A stretch of DNA of 64,000 bases from CAVRXQ01 sp963849105 (GCA_963849105.1 CAWKGD010000006.1:248001-312000); one strand, 5' to 3'; counted from the stretch's first letter, positions 35,363 through 44,688 are shown. A program made the numbers and translations. Notes: a model not told the origin generated them from the sequence alone.

Positions 35363-37432
35363 ATGCGACGTGCGCCGCTCCTTTTCGCCGCGACATCGCT
35401 CGCGCTCGCCACGGCCGGGTTCGCGTCCCTCGCGTCACCGGCTTTCTCTTCTGCATCGGAGAAGACGTCGGTCAATTTGACCGCCGAGACGAACTGGGTC
35501 GGGGCGCACTCGAAAATGCACCTGTCATTCGACGTGAGCTCGACGTTTCCGACGACCGACCTCGGCGTGAAGCTGACGCTGTACTCGCGGCTCACAAGCC
35601 GCTACGCGTTCGGACTCTCCGAGACGGGTAAGGAGCCGTCGAGCGAGATCGTGCTCGGTGCGACACCAATCATCCCGCTCTCACAGTTGCTCCATGGGTT
35701 CGCGCCGAACGCGTCGGCCTCCTTGAAGGTGCGCGTTGTAACGGCCCCGACAGCACGCTCGCCGCAGCTCTCCTCGCCGGTGCTCGCGCTCGACTGCGTT
35801 CCGGGCAGTTGCGACGGCGTGTACCCCCTGGAAGTGGTGATCGTCGATCGGTCGACGGACAAACCGCTCGCCTCCTTCACGACCGACGTCATCTACCTCA
35901 CCGGGTCGGCAGGGACCTATCCACTGAACGTCGCGCTCGTCTTCTCGCTCGGGACCGGACTCGGACTCGCACCGGACGGCGACTCGATGGTCTCGCTGCC
36001 GCGCCTCGTCGCACTCGATGAGTTTGTCCGGGCGGTCGCCGCCCAGTCGCACACTGCGGTCACCATCAACGCGTACTCCCAGATCCTGTTGGCTCTCGAG
36101 CGCTCACAGGACAAGCTCGCGAAGGCGACGCTCACCTCCTTGCGATCTCTCGTCGCGAATGGCGCAGTCACCGGAAAGCTCGAGATGCTCGACGCACCCT
36201 TCGCCGAGATCAGCCCAGAACAGCTTGCGCGCGCCGGACTGACCAGTGACTTCACACGCCAGTTCGCAACGGGACACGCGATCGCGCACCGCCTCGTCGG
36301 CGCAACCGAGACCGTGACCCCCTACCTCGCGGCGAGCAACCTCGACGCGACGGGCGTCGCGACGCTTGCCTCAGCGGGCATTACGCGACTAGTTGTTCCT
36401 GAGTCGAACGTCACGCCGGCACAGGCGACGACGCCGACCGCTCCGTTCAAGCTGCAGACAGGATTGTCGGGCTCGTCTGCCCCGGTGGCCTTCGTCGCCG
36501 ATTCCGGACTCGCGTCACAGCTTCAATCGAGTTCAGACCCGGTACTCGCCGCGCACAATTTCCTCGCTGACTTGGCGCAGACCTTCTTCGAAGAACCATT
36601 CTCGACTGGACCCCGCGGCGTCGTCGTCGCCCCGTTGCTCCTACCGAGTTCGTCGCGCCTCGTATCCACCGTTCTGCACGGTCTGAACTCGACTCCAATC
36701 CTCCACTCGATAACCCTCGACGATCTCTACGCGGCGGTCCCGGTCGGCTCGAACGCCGAACCGCGATCGGCCGGACTCACCGGAGTTCACGGGCCGAGCG
36801 GCCACCTCGGTCAGAAGATCACCTCGGCGCGCTCGATGCTGTCCGATCTCCAATCGGTCATCCCGACCGACGCCTCGCTTTTGAACCGTGCCCGCGACGC
36901 GATCCTGCTCGCAGAAACCGCCGGCATCGCAAATTCTGCCGAGTCGCGATATCTCGGCGTACCGAACTTGGAATTCAAGATCGTGCGCGAGTCGCTCGCG
37001 CTCACGGGATCGCGTACCGTCACGATCGGTCAGCACAATGCTCGCGTCCCCGTCACCTTCGACTCGAGCTTCCCGAACGTCATTCACGCGGATCTTCGCC
37101 TTTCGAGCGGTGAGTTCGCGCTCTCGCCGAGTCAAGTCAGCCAGCCAATCGTGCTCGCCCGCAAGAACACCGAGCACGTGGTCTCCGTGACGACAAGGAC
37201 CTCCGGCGTGTCGACTCTCGACGTCGAACTCGTCTCCCCCGTTGGCAAGGTTGTTCTGCTGCAAGGCGGTATCACGATCCGATCGACCGCCTATTCGATC
37301 GTCGCCGTGATCATCTCGGCGATCGCGCTCCTCATCTTGCTCGCCTGGTGGGTTCGCACGATGCTCCGCCGCCGGCGCCGTCACGCGCAACAACGCGAAC
37401 TCCTCAGCGCGTCGGGCCCGGCGTCGACGTGA
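35363..37432 (+). CDS. DUF6049-like secreted and membrane-anchored protein
   Basis: A 689-residue exported protein: signal peptide (MRRAPLLFAATSLALATAGF), a long extracytoplasmic region, and a C-terminal transmembrane helix (AYSIVAVIISAIALLILLAW) followed by a basic cytoplasmic end (RRRRRHAQQRE). Position between the CCA-adding enzyme and murJ matches the mycobacterial Rv3909 protein, hence the DUF6049 label; the match is by architecture and synteny more than by motif. Function is probably in the cell envelope. The ATG at 35363 starts the signal peptide, with no clear ribosome-binding site. It is coupled to murJ by a GTGA overlap. Confidence 0.75.
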   Translation: MRRAPLLFAATSLALATAGFASLASPAFSSASEKTSVNLTAETNWVGAHSKMHLSFDVSSTFPTTDLGVKLTLYSRLTSRYAFGLSETGKEPSSEIVLGATPIIPLSQLLHGFAPNASASLKVRVVTAPTARSPQLSSPVLALDCVPGSCDGVYPLEVVIVDRSTDKPLASFTTDVIYLTGSAGTYPLNVALVFSLGTGLGLAPDGDSMVSLPRLVALDEFVRAVAAQSHTAVTINAYSQILLALERSQDKLAKATLTSLRSLVANGAVTGKLEMLDAPFAEISPEQLARAGLTSDFTRQFATGHAIAHRLVGATETVTPYLAASNLDATGVATLASAGITRLVVPESNVTPAQATTPTAPFKLQTGLSGSSAPVAFVADSGLASQLQSSSDPVLAAHNFLADLAQTFFEEPFSTGPRGVVVAPLLLPSSSRLVSTVLHGLNSTPILHSITLDDLYAAVPVGSNAEPRSAGLTGVHGPSGHLGQKITSARSMLSDLQSVIPTDASLLNRARDAILLAETAGIANSAESRYLGVPNLEFKIVRESLALTGSRTVTIGQHNARVPVTFDSSFPNVIHADLRLSSGEFALSPSQVSQPIVLARKNTEHVVSVTTRTSGVSTLDVELVSPVGKVVLLQGGITIRSTAYSIVAVIISAIALLILLAWWVRTMLRRRRRHAQQRELLSASGPAST

Positions 37433-39102
37433 CGGATCCGATGCCCCCGTCGGCCCCAGCCGGCGCGGCATCGACAACCAGCCGTTCTGCCCGCCTCCAG
37501 CGCGCGTCGTTCGGCACGGGACTCGGAACGGTCGCGTCGCGACTCACCGGCCTCGCGCGACTGATCGTCCTCGCCTACGCGCTCGGGGGTCTTCGACTCG
37601 CTGACGCCTTCAACCTGGCGAACAACACCCCGAACATGATCCATGACCTCGTCCTCGGCGGGGTCCTCGCCGCGACGTTCGTCCCGGTCTTCGTCGAACG
37701 CTTGTCGACACGGCCCGAGCGCGAGGCGAACGAGTCGATTTCTGCCGTCGTGAGCCTGGCGATCGTCGTTCTCGGCGTCGCGACCGTCGCCTTCGTCCTC
37801 CTGGCGCCGGCTCTGATCACGCTGTTCACCTTCGGAAAGGCGACACCGCAAGAACGTTCGATCGCCGTCGAACTGTTGCGCATGTTCGCCCCGCAGCTCC
37901 TCTTTTACGGCGCGATCAGCCTGATGGCCGCCGTGCTCGCGACCAAGGACCGATTCGGCGCGGTCGGAGTGGTTCCTGTCGTGAACAACGTGATCGGGAT
38001 CGTCGTCTTCGCGCTGTTCGCAGACATGGCGCGTCACGCGTCGGTCGACTATGTCGAGCACCACCAGTCGCTCGTCTACCTGCTCGGCGTCGGGACGACA
38101 CTCGGTGTCGCGGCCCAGGCTGCCTGCCTTGTGCCGTCGATGCGCAGGGCGCGAACCCGCCTGCGCTTCATCTGGCGACCGAGAGATCCGGCGATTCGAA
38201 CGATCATCTCACTCTCGGGCTGGACCTTCGGATTCGTGATCGCGAATCAGCTCGCACTTTTCATCGTCCTTGCCCTCGAGTTCCACGTCGGCCCGGGGGC
38301 GGTGACCGCCTACACCTATGCGTACGTCTTCTTCCAGTTCCCCTTCGCCGTCGTCGCGACCTCGATCATCAACGTCGCCTCCCCCGACCTCGCGCGCCTG
38401 GCGACGCGTCGAGAGTGGCGGCCGGTCGGACAGCGATTCGGCCGCGCGACCCGGCAGGTGCTCGCGCTCATCCTCCCGGCGATGGTCGGCTACCTGTTGC
38501 TCGCGCGCCAAGCCGTCGGTCTGCTGATCGAACACGGCCACGAGAGTGCACACGCGGCAGACGTCACCTCGTCGGTGTTGGTGCTGTTCGCCGTGGGACT
38601 TCCCGGCTACTGCGTGTTCTTCCTCGCGACAAGGACGTTCCAGGCGCTGCAGGACACCCGATCGGCGTTCGTCATGTACGTCATCGAGAACGGCCTCAAC
38701 GTGCTCGTCGCTTTTCTCCTTTACAAGCCACTCGGTGTGCGCGGCCTCGCACTGTCGTACTCGATCGCGTACAGCGTCGCGGCGGTGATTACCGTCATCG
38801 TGTTGCGCGAGCGCCTCGGGACAATCGGCGGGCGCGCACTCGTGAACGCCACCGCGAGATACGTCGTGTTGTCGGGGATCATGGCCTTTGCGGTGGCGGT
38901 CGTCGTCACGCTCGTTGGTACCGGACTCGGCGCGTTCGGGTGGTTGCGGCTCTTCGTCGCCGTTGCGGCCGGAGGCGTCGCGTATCTCGGCGCGGCGGGT
39001 CTCGCGGCGACGTTCGCATCCTGGCAGACTGCCCGGCGGCAGACGCCACCGCGCGTCCGGGGGCCAAGGGGGGAAATTGGCAGGCGTCCGTATCGTCACT
39101 GA
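37429..39102 (+). CDS. murJ: Lipid II flippase MurJ
   Basis: Moves lipid II across the membrane for peptidoglycan synthesis. About 14 hydrophobic helices; the N-terminal motif GLGTVASRLTGLARLIVLAY and the conserved ADAFNLANNTPNMIHDLVLG with the family's Arg-rich first loop identify it. Length 557, so it lacks the long kinase-homology extension of mycobacterial MviN. The GTG start overlaps the upstream stop (GTGA, 37429-37432). The degV gene starts inside its last 26 bases. Confidence 0.93.
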   Translation: MTDPMPPSAPAGAASTTSRSARLQRASFGTGLGTVASRLTGLARLIVLAYALGGLRLADAFNLANNTPNMIHDLVLGGVLAATFVPVFVERLSTRPEREANESISAVVSLAIVVLGVATVAFVLLAPALITLFTFGKATPQERSIAVELLRMFAPQLLFYGAISLMAAVLATKDRFGAVGVVPVVNNVIGIVVFALFADMARHASVDYVEHHQSLVYLLGVGTTLGVAAQAACLVPSMRRARTRLRFIWRPRDPAIRTIISLSGWTFGFVIANQLALFIVLALEFHVGPGAVTAYTYAYVFFQFPFAVVATSIINVASPDLARLATRREWRPVGQRFGRATRQVLALILPAMVGYLLLARQAVGLLIEHGHESAHAADVTSSVLVLFAVGLPGYCVFFLATRTFQALQDTRSAFVMYVIENGLNVLVAFLLYKPLGVRGLALSYSIAYSVAAVITVIVLRERLGTIGGRALVNATARYVVLSGIMAFAVAVVVTLVGTGLGAFGWLRLFVAVAAGGVAYLGAAGLAATFASWQTARRQTPPRVRGPRGEIGRRPYRH

Positions 39103-39916
39103 CAATGGCTGCGACCTCCCCGACGCGCTCATCGAGAAGTTTGGGATCGTCGTCGTGCCGATCGACGTGCGACTCGGACCGCGGTCAGCCGACGAGATGC
39201 GCGGCGTTTCGTCGGAACGGTTCTGGGAACTCGCGACGAGCGAACAGGCGATCGCCGAGACATCGGCGCCCGCTCCCGGGGCGTTCGCTTCGGCATTCTC
39301 GGACGCCGCCCGTGAGGGTTGCTCAGGGGCGGTCTGCGTGACGCTGTCGTCGGGTCTCTCCGCGACCTACCAGTCGGCGGTCGCTGGTGCGGCATCGGCG
39401 CCGGAGGGGTTCCCCGTCGTCGTGATCGACTCGAAGCTCGCGACGGTCGGCGAGGGCCTCGTCGTCTTGGAAGCCACGGACCGCGCCGCGGCGGGCGAGA
39501 GTGTTGAGGCGATCGGTAACGCGCTCGCGACGACTTGGAAAAAGGTCGAAGTGTTCGGAACGTTGGACACCCTCGAGTGGCTGCGTCGAGGTGGCCGGAT
39601 CGGCGCTGCACAAGCCCTTCTCGGGTCACTGCTTTCGATCAAGCCGGTGATCGAGGTACGCGACGGCGTCGTCGTTCCGGAATCACGGCAAAGGACGCGC
39701 GCTCGATCGTTCGAGTACCTCGCCGAAAAGGTGCGCCGAGCCGGACCCCTGAAGCGCCTCGCCGTCGCGCACGCCGCGGCAGCCGACGTCAGCGAGATGG
39801 AGAAGCTGCTCGCGCCGATCTTCCCGGCCGATGAGACGATCGTCTCCTACATCGGTCCGATCGTCGGCGCGCACACCGGACCAGGCACCGTCGGCGTCGC
39901 GTTCCAGCGCGCCTAG
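39077..39916 (+). CDS. DegV family protein (fatty-acid binding)
   Basis: A 279-residue DegV protein: VRIVTDNGCDLPDALIEKFG at the N-terminus, VTLSSGLSATYQSAV as the fatty-acid contact loop, DSKLATVGEGLVV and TLEWLRRGGRIG. In Firmicutes related FakB proteins present fatty acids to a kinase (FakA); no such kinase is visible here, so the role is open. The TTG start at 39077 follows AAGGGG, overlaps the murJ end by 26 bases and gives the standard N-terminus. Confidence 0.88.
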   Translation: MAGVRIVTDNGCDLPDALIEKFGIVVVPIDVRLGPRSADEMRGVSSERFWELATSEQAIAETSAPAPGAFASAFSDAAREGCSGAVCVTLSSGLSATYQSAVAGAASAPEGFPVVVIDSKLATVGEGLVVLEATDRAAAGESVEAIGNALATTWKKVEVFGTLDTLEWLRRGGRIGAAQALLGSLLSIKPVIEVRDGVVVPESRQRTRARSFEYLAEKVRRAGPLKRLAVAHAAAADVSEMEKLLAPIFPADETIVSYIGPIVGAHTGPGTVGVAFQRA

Positions 39917-39945
39917 CCAAGCCGTCATCTCACGCGATCGTGCCG

Positions 39946-39951
39946 TAATCT
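39946..39951 (+). promoter_or_regulatory. Leaderless -10 box of the holin-like gene
   Basis: TAATCT at 39946-39951, seven bases before the ATG at 39959. Confidence 0.5.
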
Positions 39952-39958
39952 CGACGCG

Positions 39959-40285
39959 ATGGGCGAGGAATCGACGTCAACGGCACGGGAGCTCGGAGCG
40001 AAGCTGCAGGGCGTCGTCGAGTCACTCTCTGCCGCCGCAGTCGAAAAGGTGACGCGGCCGATCTTCGCCGTCGTCCGCTGGACGATCCTCGGCGCGGTCG
40101 TTGCGGCGCTGACCGTTTTCGCCCTCGCGGCCGTCGTGATCGGCCTCGTCCGTCTCTTCGATGCCGACGTCTTTGCCCGCGAGGTCTGGGCGACGTACTT
40201 CGTTGTGGCGGGAATCTTCTGCGGCTCCGGAGCGTTGCTGTGGGTGCTCAGCGCCAGAAGGAATCGAGGTGAGAGCGCTGACTAA
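39959..40285 (+). CDS. Small membrane protein, holin-like/YqjE-like
   Basis: A 108-residue protein with two transmembrane helices (ILGAVVAALTVFALAAVVIG and VVAGIFCGSGALLWVLS) preceded by an amphipathic segment. It resembles the superfamily annotated as actinobacterial phage-holin-like or YqjE proteins; its job in the cell is unknown. The ATG is preceded by TAATCT at seven bases and has no ribosome-binding site. trxB starts inside its last 17 bases. Confidence 0.7.
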   Translation: MGEESTSTARELGAKLQGVVESLSAAAVEKVTRPIFAVVRWTILGAVVAALTVFALAAVVIGLVRLFDADVFAREVWATYFVVAGIFCGSGALLWVLSARRNRGESAD

Positions 40286-41273
40286 CGAACTCTTGGAACC
40301 CTCGCCCGGGGCCCGTGTGCCGAGGGACCTCGTCATCTTGGGTTCTGGCCCCGCCGGATTGACCGCGGCGGTCTATGCGGCGCGTGCCGACCTCCGACCG
40401 CTCGTCCTGGAGGGAGAGCCCTCTTCGACGAGCGACCAGCCCGGTGGCCAGCTGATGACGACGACTGACGTCGAGAACTTCCCGGGCTTCCCGAAAGGCG
40501 TCATGGGGCCGGATCTCATGGTCTTGATGCGCGAACAGGCGGAGCGCTTCGGCGCGGAGATCGTCACGAAAAAGGCGACGCGCGTCGACTTGTCGCGGCG
40601 GCCGTTCGCGATCTGGACCGGCAACGATGACATATCGCAGCCCGATGTGGTCGCGCGAACGCTCATCATCGCGACCGGGGCGCGCGCACTCTCGCTCGGC
40701 GTGCCCGGTGAATCCGAACTGCTCGGCCACGGCGTCTCGACGTGCGCGACCTGCGACGGTTTCTTTTTCCGCGACAAGACCATCGCGGTCGTCGGAGGTG
40801 GCGACTCGGCGCTCGAAGAAGCGCTCTTCCTCACGCGCTTCGGCGATTCCGTGAAGATCATCCACCGGCGCAAGGAGTTGCGCGCTTCGAAGATCATGCA
40901 AGACCGAGCGTTTGCCAACGAAACAATTACGTTTGTGTTCGACACCGTTGTCACGCGCATCATCGGTGATGCGAAAGTGACGGCCGTCGAGATCAAAGAC
41001 ACCGTGACCGGTGAAGTGCGCGAACTGCCGGTCGACGGTGTGTTCGTCGCAATCGGACATACCCCGAACACCGAACTCTTCAAAGGCCAGCTCGAAATGG
41101 ACGCCGCGGGCTACGTCGGCACGCACGACGGCACCGCGACGAGCGTTGCGGGCGTATTCGCCGCAGGTGACGTGCAGGATCACGTCTACCGCCAGGCGAT
41201 CACTTCCGCCGGCTCGGGGAGCATGGCAGCGCTCGACGTCGACCGATTCCTCGCCAATGAGGGGAGATCTTGA
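40269..41273 (+). CDS. trxB: Thioredoxin reductase
   Basis: Flavoenzyme that reduces thioredoxin with NADPH. FAD motif VILGSGPAGLTAAVYAARA, the FAD-contacting GGQLMTTTDVENFPGFP, the redox pair CATC (in VSTCATCDGFFF), NADPH motif VVGGGDSALEEALFL with HRR, and the C-terminal GVFAAGDVQDHVYRQAITSA. The GTG at 40269 has AAGGA six bases upstream; length 334. It overlaps the holin-like gene and is followed by trxA, the mycobacterial order. Confidence 0.96.
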   Translation: MRALTNELLEPSPGARVPRDLVILGSGPAGLTAAVYAARADLRPLVLEGEPSSTSDQPGGQLMTTTDVENFPGFPKGVMGPDLMVLMREQAERFGAEIVTKKATRVDLSRRPFAIWTGNDDISQPDVVARTLIIATGARALSLGVPGESELLGHGVSTCATCDGFFFRDKTIAVVGGGDSALEEALFLTRFGDSVKIIHRRKELRASKIMQDRAFANETITFVFDTVVTRIIGDAKVTAVEIKDTVTGEVRELPVDGVFVAIGHTPNTELFKGQLEMDAAGYVGTHDGTATSVAGVFAAGDVQDHVYRQAITSAGSGSMAALDVDRFLANEGRS

Positions 41274-41346
41274 CGACGTCGGGAATGCACCAGCGGCGAC
41301 TTGCGTTGCAGGTGGAGGTGTTGAAGCGAGACAAGGAGCAGAAACG

Positions 41347-41670
41347 GTGTCGGCTGCACTCGCGGTGAGCGACAGCACATTCGATGAGGAAGTCACCCAT
41401 TCGGCCACGCCGGTACTTGTTGACTTCTGGGCCGAGTGGTGCGGTCCGTGCCGGATGATCGCACCGATCCTCGAAGAAATCGCGGAAGAGAAGAAGGGCG
41501 CGATCCGCGTCGTGAAGCTGAACGTCGACGACAACATCGAGACGGCCCGGCGTTTCGAGGTGCTCTCGATCCCGACATTGATCCTGTTCAAAGACGGTGA
41601 GGCGCAAGTCCGCATCGTCGGCGCAAAGCCGAAGTCGGCATTGCTCGCAGACCTCGAGGGCCACCTGTAA
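41347..41670 (+). CDS. trxA: Thioredoxin
   Basis: A 107-residue thioredoxin with the active site WCGPC in VDFWAEWCGPCRMIAP, the cis-Pro motif SIPTLILFKDG and the closing GAKPKSALLADLEGHL. The GTG start is preceded by AAGGAG eight bases upstream. It is reduced by the TrxB encoded 73 bases upstream, with which it probably shares a message. Confidence 0.96.
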   Translation: MSAALAVSDSTFDEEVTHSATPVLVDFWAEWCGPCRMIAPILEEIAEEKKGAIRVVKLNVDDNIETARRFEVLSIPTLILFKDGEAQVRIVGAKPKSALLADLEGHL

Positions 41671-41715
41671 TCACATCGTCGCCCACTCCCACGTAGGCGA
41701 GCCGCGTACCGGCCG

Positions 41716-41721
41716 TAGCAT
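41716..41721 (+). promoter_or_regulatory. Leaderless -10 box of the CwlM-like gene
   Basis: TAGCAT at 41716-41721, six bases before the GTG at 41728. Confidence 0.5.
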
Positions 41722-41727
41722 TCCCGG

Positions 41728-42741
41728 GTGCCCGACGCACCCGCTGAACTCTCTTCGCACACGCTGCCGCTGCGTCGCGGCGATCGCGGCATCGAGGTCG
41801 CCGACCTGCAGGCGCGGCTCGTCGCGCTCGGCTATGAGATCGCCGACCCCTCGGGTGAGTTCGGCCATGGGACAGCCGGCGCGCTCGCCGTGTTCCAATC
41901 CGACCGCGGCCTCCCCCAAAACGGCCTCTGCGACCTGCAGACGTGGTCGGCGGTCGTCGAAGCCGGCTTCCCGCTCGGCTCGCGCCTTTTGTACCGACGC
42001 CGGCCGATGCTGCGCGGCGACGACATCGCCGAGATGCAGAGGCGACTGAGCCGCCTCGGCTTCGACTGCGGCCCGATCGATGGCATCTTCGGCGACGACA
42101 CCGTGCAAGCCGTCACCGAGTTCCAGCGCAACGTCGGCCTCCCCGCCGACGGCATCTTCGGACGGCGCAGCCTCCAGGAACTCGAGCGGATGTCAGTGCG
42201 CGAGGGCGCCAGCGGACTTGTCACGCCGGTGCGCGAACGACTCGCGATCGTGCGCGCTGGGACGCACCTCGGCGTGGAGGGCCGCCGCGTCGCCGTCGTC
42301 GAGCCGGGCGGCTTCTCCGCCGGGGCGGCGGCGGTCTGCCGAGCACTGCGCGCCGCGGGGGCGGCGACGGCGTTCCCCTTCGCCCACCGCGATCCCTCGC
42401 GCAGCGCCCACGCCGCCAACGATGCCGGGGTCGACGTCGTCGTCGCGTTCTCCCTCGTACCGGGGTCGACGGGTTGCCGGGTTGCCTACTACCACGGTTT
42501 TCGCTACGAGTCCGAAATGAGTCGCCGTCTCGCCGAGTTCATCGGCGAGCAGTTGCCGAAGGCCGTCGGACTCGACGACGACGGTGTCGTCGGTCTCGCC
42601 CTGCCGATTCTGCGCGAGACCCGGATGCCGGCGGTGCTGATCGAACTCGGTTCCCCCGAGGTCGTCGTCACGCACCTCGCCCAGCTCTCCGACAGCATCG
42701 TCGGCGCCTTGAAGTCCTGGTTCGAGGCGGACGGGACCTGA
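41728..42741 (+). CDS. CwlM-like protein: two PG-binding repeats and a degenerate amidase domain
   Basis: A 337-residue cytoplasmic-looking protein (no signal peptide). Two peptidoglycan-binding-1 repeats (RGIEVADLQARLVALGYEIA and DDIAEMQRRLSRLGFDCGPI) precede an Amidase_3-type fold. The zinc ligands of that fold seem lost: the usual DxGHGG reads VVEPGGFSAG, and the second His strand reads VVVAFSLVPGS. The last Glu is kept (MPAVLIELGSPEV). In mycobacteria CwlM at the same locus (trxB-trxA-cwlM-parB) activates MurA rather than cutting peptidoglycan; a regulatory role is therefore likely. Confidence 0.85.
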   Translation: MPDAPAELSSHTLPLRRGDRGIEVADLQARLVALGYEIADPSGEFGHGTAGALAVFQSDRGLPQNGLCDLQTWSAVVEAGFPLGSRLLYRRRPMLRGDDIAEMQRRLSRLGFDCGPIDGIFGDDTVQAVTEFQRNVGLPADGIFGRRSLQELERMSVREGASGLVTPVRERLAIVRAGTHLGVEGRRVAVVEPGGFSAGAAAVCRALRAAGAATAFPFAHRDPSRSAHAANDAGVDVVVAFSLVPGSTGCRVAYYHGFRYESEMSRRLAEFIGEQLPKAVGLDDDGVVGLALPILRETRMPAVLIELGSPEVVVTHLAQLSDSIVGALKSWFEADGT

Positions 42742-42749
42742 TCATCCAC

Positions 42750-42780
42750 GATCCACATGCTGTGCACGACGCTGTGGATC
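42750..42780. repeat. Inverted repeat GATCCACA-N15-TGTGGATC
   Basis: Two perfect 8-bp arms (42750-42757 and 42773-42780) lie between the convergent CwlM-like gene and parB. Each arm extends to a near-match of the DnaA box (CGATCCACA, and TGATCCACA on the other strand). It may be a bidirectional terminator without T-run, or a DnaA-binding site about 6 kb from dnaA. Confidence 0.45.
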
Positions 42781-42935
42781 AACTTCCACCGCCGCGTTAA
42801 TCGAGTCAGGTCGACCCGGTGTCATCTCCCTGTTGCCGGGTGGTCGCGCCGCAGTATCTTCCCTGATAGATCTAGGTGTTTGCACTCAAATGCCAAGGTA
42901 CGGCAGCCTTGCATGCGAGCTGCGCTGGGACGCCC

Positions 42936-43832
42936 TCACGCGTTGATCGAAGGTTCCCCGATCATCAGGCGGTAGATCCGCTCGAGGTCCTCGAGGCCGG
43001 CGAACTCGATCGTCACCTTGCCGCGGTTGCGATTCATCTCGACGCGCACCCGCGTGTTGAGGTGTGCGGCGAGCAACTCCTCAAGCTCAAGGACGCCCGG
43101 CGGCCGCAACACGGGAGCAGGTGACGGCGCCACGGTGGCAGCCGCAGGGGCGGCGACGGGCGCGACGGGTTCGGAGGCGTGAACGAGCTGTTCGAGGCCA
43201 CGAACCGAAAGCTCCTCTTCGACGCTCTTGCGGGCGAGGCGTTCTTGCAGGTTGCGGTCTGGGGTCATGAGCAGCGCGCGGGCATGACCGGCAGAGAGCT
43301 GCCCGTCGCGCAAAAACCGCTGCACCGCCGGTGGCAGCTGGAAAAGGCGGAGCGCGTTCGTCACCGCGGCGCGGCTCTTGCCGACCCGGTGGGCGACGGC
43401 GTCGTGGGTGAGGTGGAAGTCCTCGATGAGCTGCTGGTAGCCGGCGGCTTCGTCGAGCGGGTTCAGTCCCTCCCGGTGGATGTTCTCGACGAGCGCCTGT
43501 TCCAGGCTCGCCTCGTCGTCAGCGATCTGGACGAGTGCGGGGATCGCGATCATCCCGGCACGGCGGGCCGCCCGCCAGCGCCGCTCGCCGGCGATCAGTT
43601 CGTAATCGTCGTCACCGACTTCTCGGACGAGCACAGGCTGCAGGATCCCGACGGCACGGATCGAGTCGACGAGCGAGGCGAGTGCCGCTTCGTCGAAGGT
43701 CGTGCGGGGCTGCAGCTTGTTCGGCCGGATCTTCGCCAGCGCAATTTCTCGCATCCCAGAAGAGGAGGGTTTCGCGCCTTCCGACGGGATGAGAGCGCCT
43801 AGTCCTCGTCCAAGCCCACTACGGCGCGCCAC
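42936..43832 (-). CDS. parB: Chromosome-partitioning protein ParB
   Basis: CTP-dependent clamp that loads at parS and spreads to organise the origin. It starts RRSGLGRGLGALIPSEGAKP (the ParA-stimulating N-terminus). The nuclease-like domain has GILQPVLVRE and YELIAGERRWRAARRAGM, and the CTP-binding LVENIHREGLNPLDEAAGY follows. The HTH is HDAVAHRVGKSRAAVTNALR, and the C-terminal dimer domain follows an Ala/Pro linker. Tandem GTG codons with AAGGAGG upstream define the start (43832 or 43835). It overlaps the end of parA by 14 bases. Confidence 0.96.
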   Translation of the reverse strand: MARRSGLGRGLGALIPSEGAKPSSSGMREIALAKIRPNKLQPRTTFDEAALASLVDSIRAVGILQPVLVREVGDDDYELIAGERRWRAARRAGMIAIPALVQIADDEASLEQALVENIHREGLNPLDEAAGYQQLIEDFHLTHDAVAHRVGKSRAAVTNALRLFQLPPAVQRFLRDGQLSAGHARALLMTPDRNLQERLARKSVEEELSVRGLEQLVHASEPVAPVAAPAAATVAPSPAPVLRPPGVLELEELLAAHLNTRVRVEMNRNRGKVTIEFAGLEDLERIYRLMIGEPSINA

Positions 43833-44688
43833 CACTGACCTCCTTGGCGAGCTCGCGGTAGGCGACGGCCCCCGAGGAGCTCGGATCGTGGACGATGACC
43901 GGTTCACCGAACGACGGCGCCTCCGAGAGGCGCACTGAGCGTGGGATGACCGTCTTGCAGACCTTGTCGCCGAAGTGGCTCCGAACCTCGTTCGCCACCT
44001 GGTCCGAGAGCCGCGTCCGGGAGTCGTACATCGTGAGCACGATCGTCGACAGATCAAGGTCCGGGTTGAGGTTCGCCCGGACGAGCTCGACGCTGCGGAG
44101 CAGCTGACCGAGGCCCTCCAAGGCGTAGTACTCGCACTGGATCGGTACGAGCACCTCCGAGGCGGCGGCGAGCCCGTTGACGGTGATCAGGCCGAGCGAC
44201 GGGGGACAGTCGATGAGGACGAAGTCGAAGCCGTCGTCCAGCGTCTCCACCGCCCGGCGGAGGCGCAGCTCACGGCTCATCGCCGGAACGAGCTCGATCT
44301 CCGCGCCGGCGAGGTCGAGCGTCGCCGGCACGATGAAGAGGTTCTTCAGACTCGTCGGCTCGATGCAGTCTTCGATCGGAAAGTCGTGGAGCAGCACGTC
44401 ATAGATCGAATTGTCGAAGCTGCGGGCCTCGATGCCGAGGCCGGTCGTCGCGTTACCTTGAGGGTCGAGATCGAGGACGAGGACTCGCCAATCGAGCTCG
44501 GCGAGCGACGCGCCCAGGTTGACGGTCGTCGTCGTCTTGCCGACTCCGCCCTTTTGGTTCGCGACCGCGAAGATCCTGCGCGTCGGGTGATCCTGGTTCG
44601 TCGCCTCCGCGCTCTTCCGTCGTAAAACTGAGATGCCCTGCTCCTTCGGATTCCTGCCGCGCGGTGGCGGTGGTCCACCGCGGCGCAT
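43819..44688 (-). CDS. parA: Chromosome-partitioning ATPase ParA (Soj)
   Basis: Deviant Walker ATPase that positions ParB-parS complexes. RRIFAVANQKGGVGKTTTTV carries the signature Lys and P loop; VLVLDLDPQGNATTGLG, VLIDCPPSLGLITVNGLAAA and the DNA-binding C-terminal helices follow. The start is uncertain: the ATG at 44688 has no ribosome-binding site. AAGGAG lies six bases before an ATC about 20 codons further in, and no standard start exists between them. An earlier ATG (44808) would run the gene through the parS site. It overlaps parB. Confidence 0.94.
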   Translation of the reverse strand: MRRGGPPPPRGRNPKEQGISVLRRKSAEATNQDHPTRRIFAVANQKGGVGKTTTTVNLGASLAELDWRVLVLDLDPQGNATTGLGIEARSFDNSIYDVLLHDFPIEDCIEPTSLKNLFIVPATLDLAGAEIELVPAMSRELRLRRAVETLDDGFDFVLIDCPPSLGLITVNGLAAASEVLVPIQCEYYALEGLGQLLRSVELVRANLNPDLDLSTIVLTMYDSRTRLSDQVANEVRSHFGDKVCKTVIPRSVRLSEAPSFGEPVIVHDPSSSGAVAYRELAKEVSGGAP

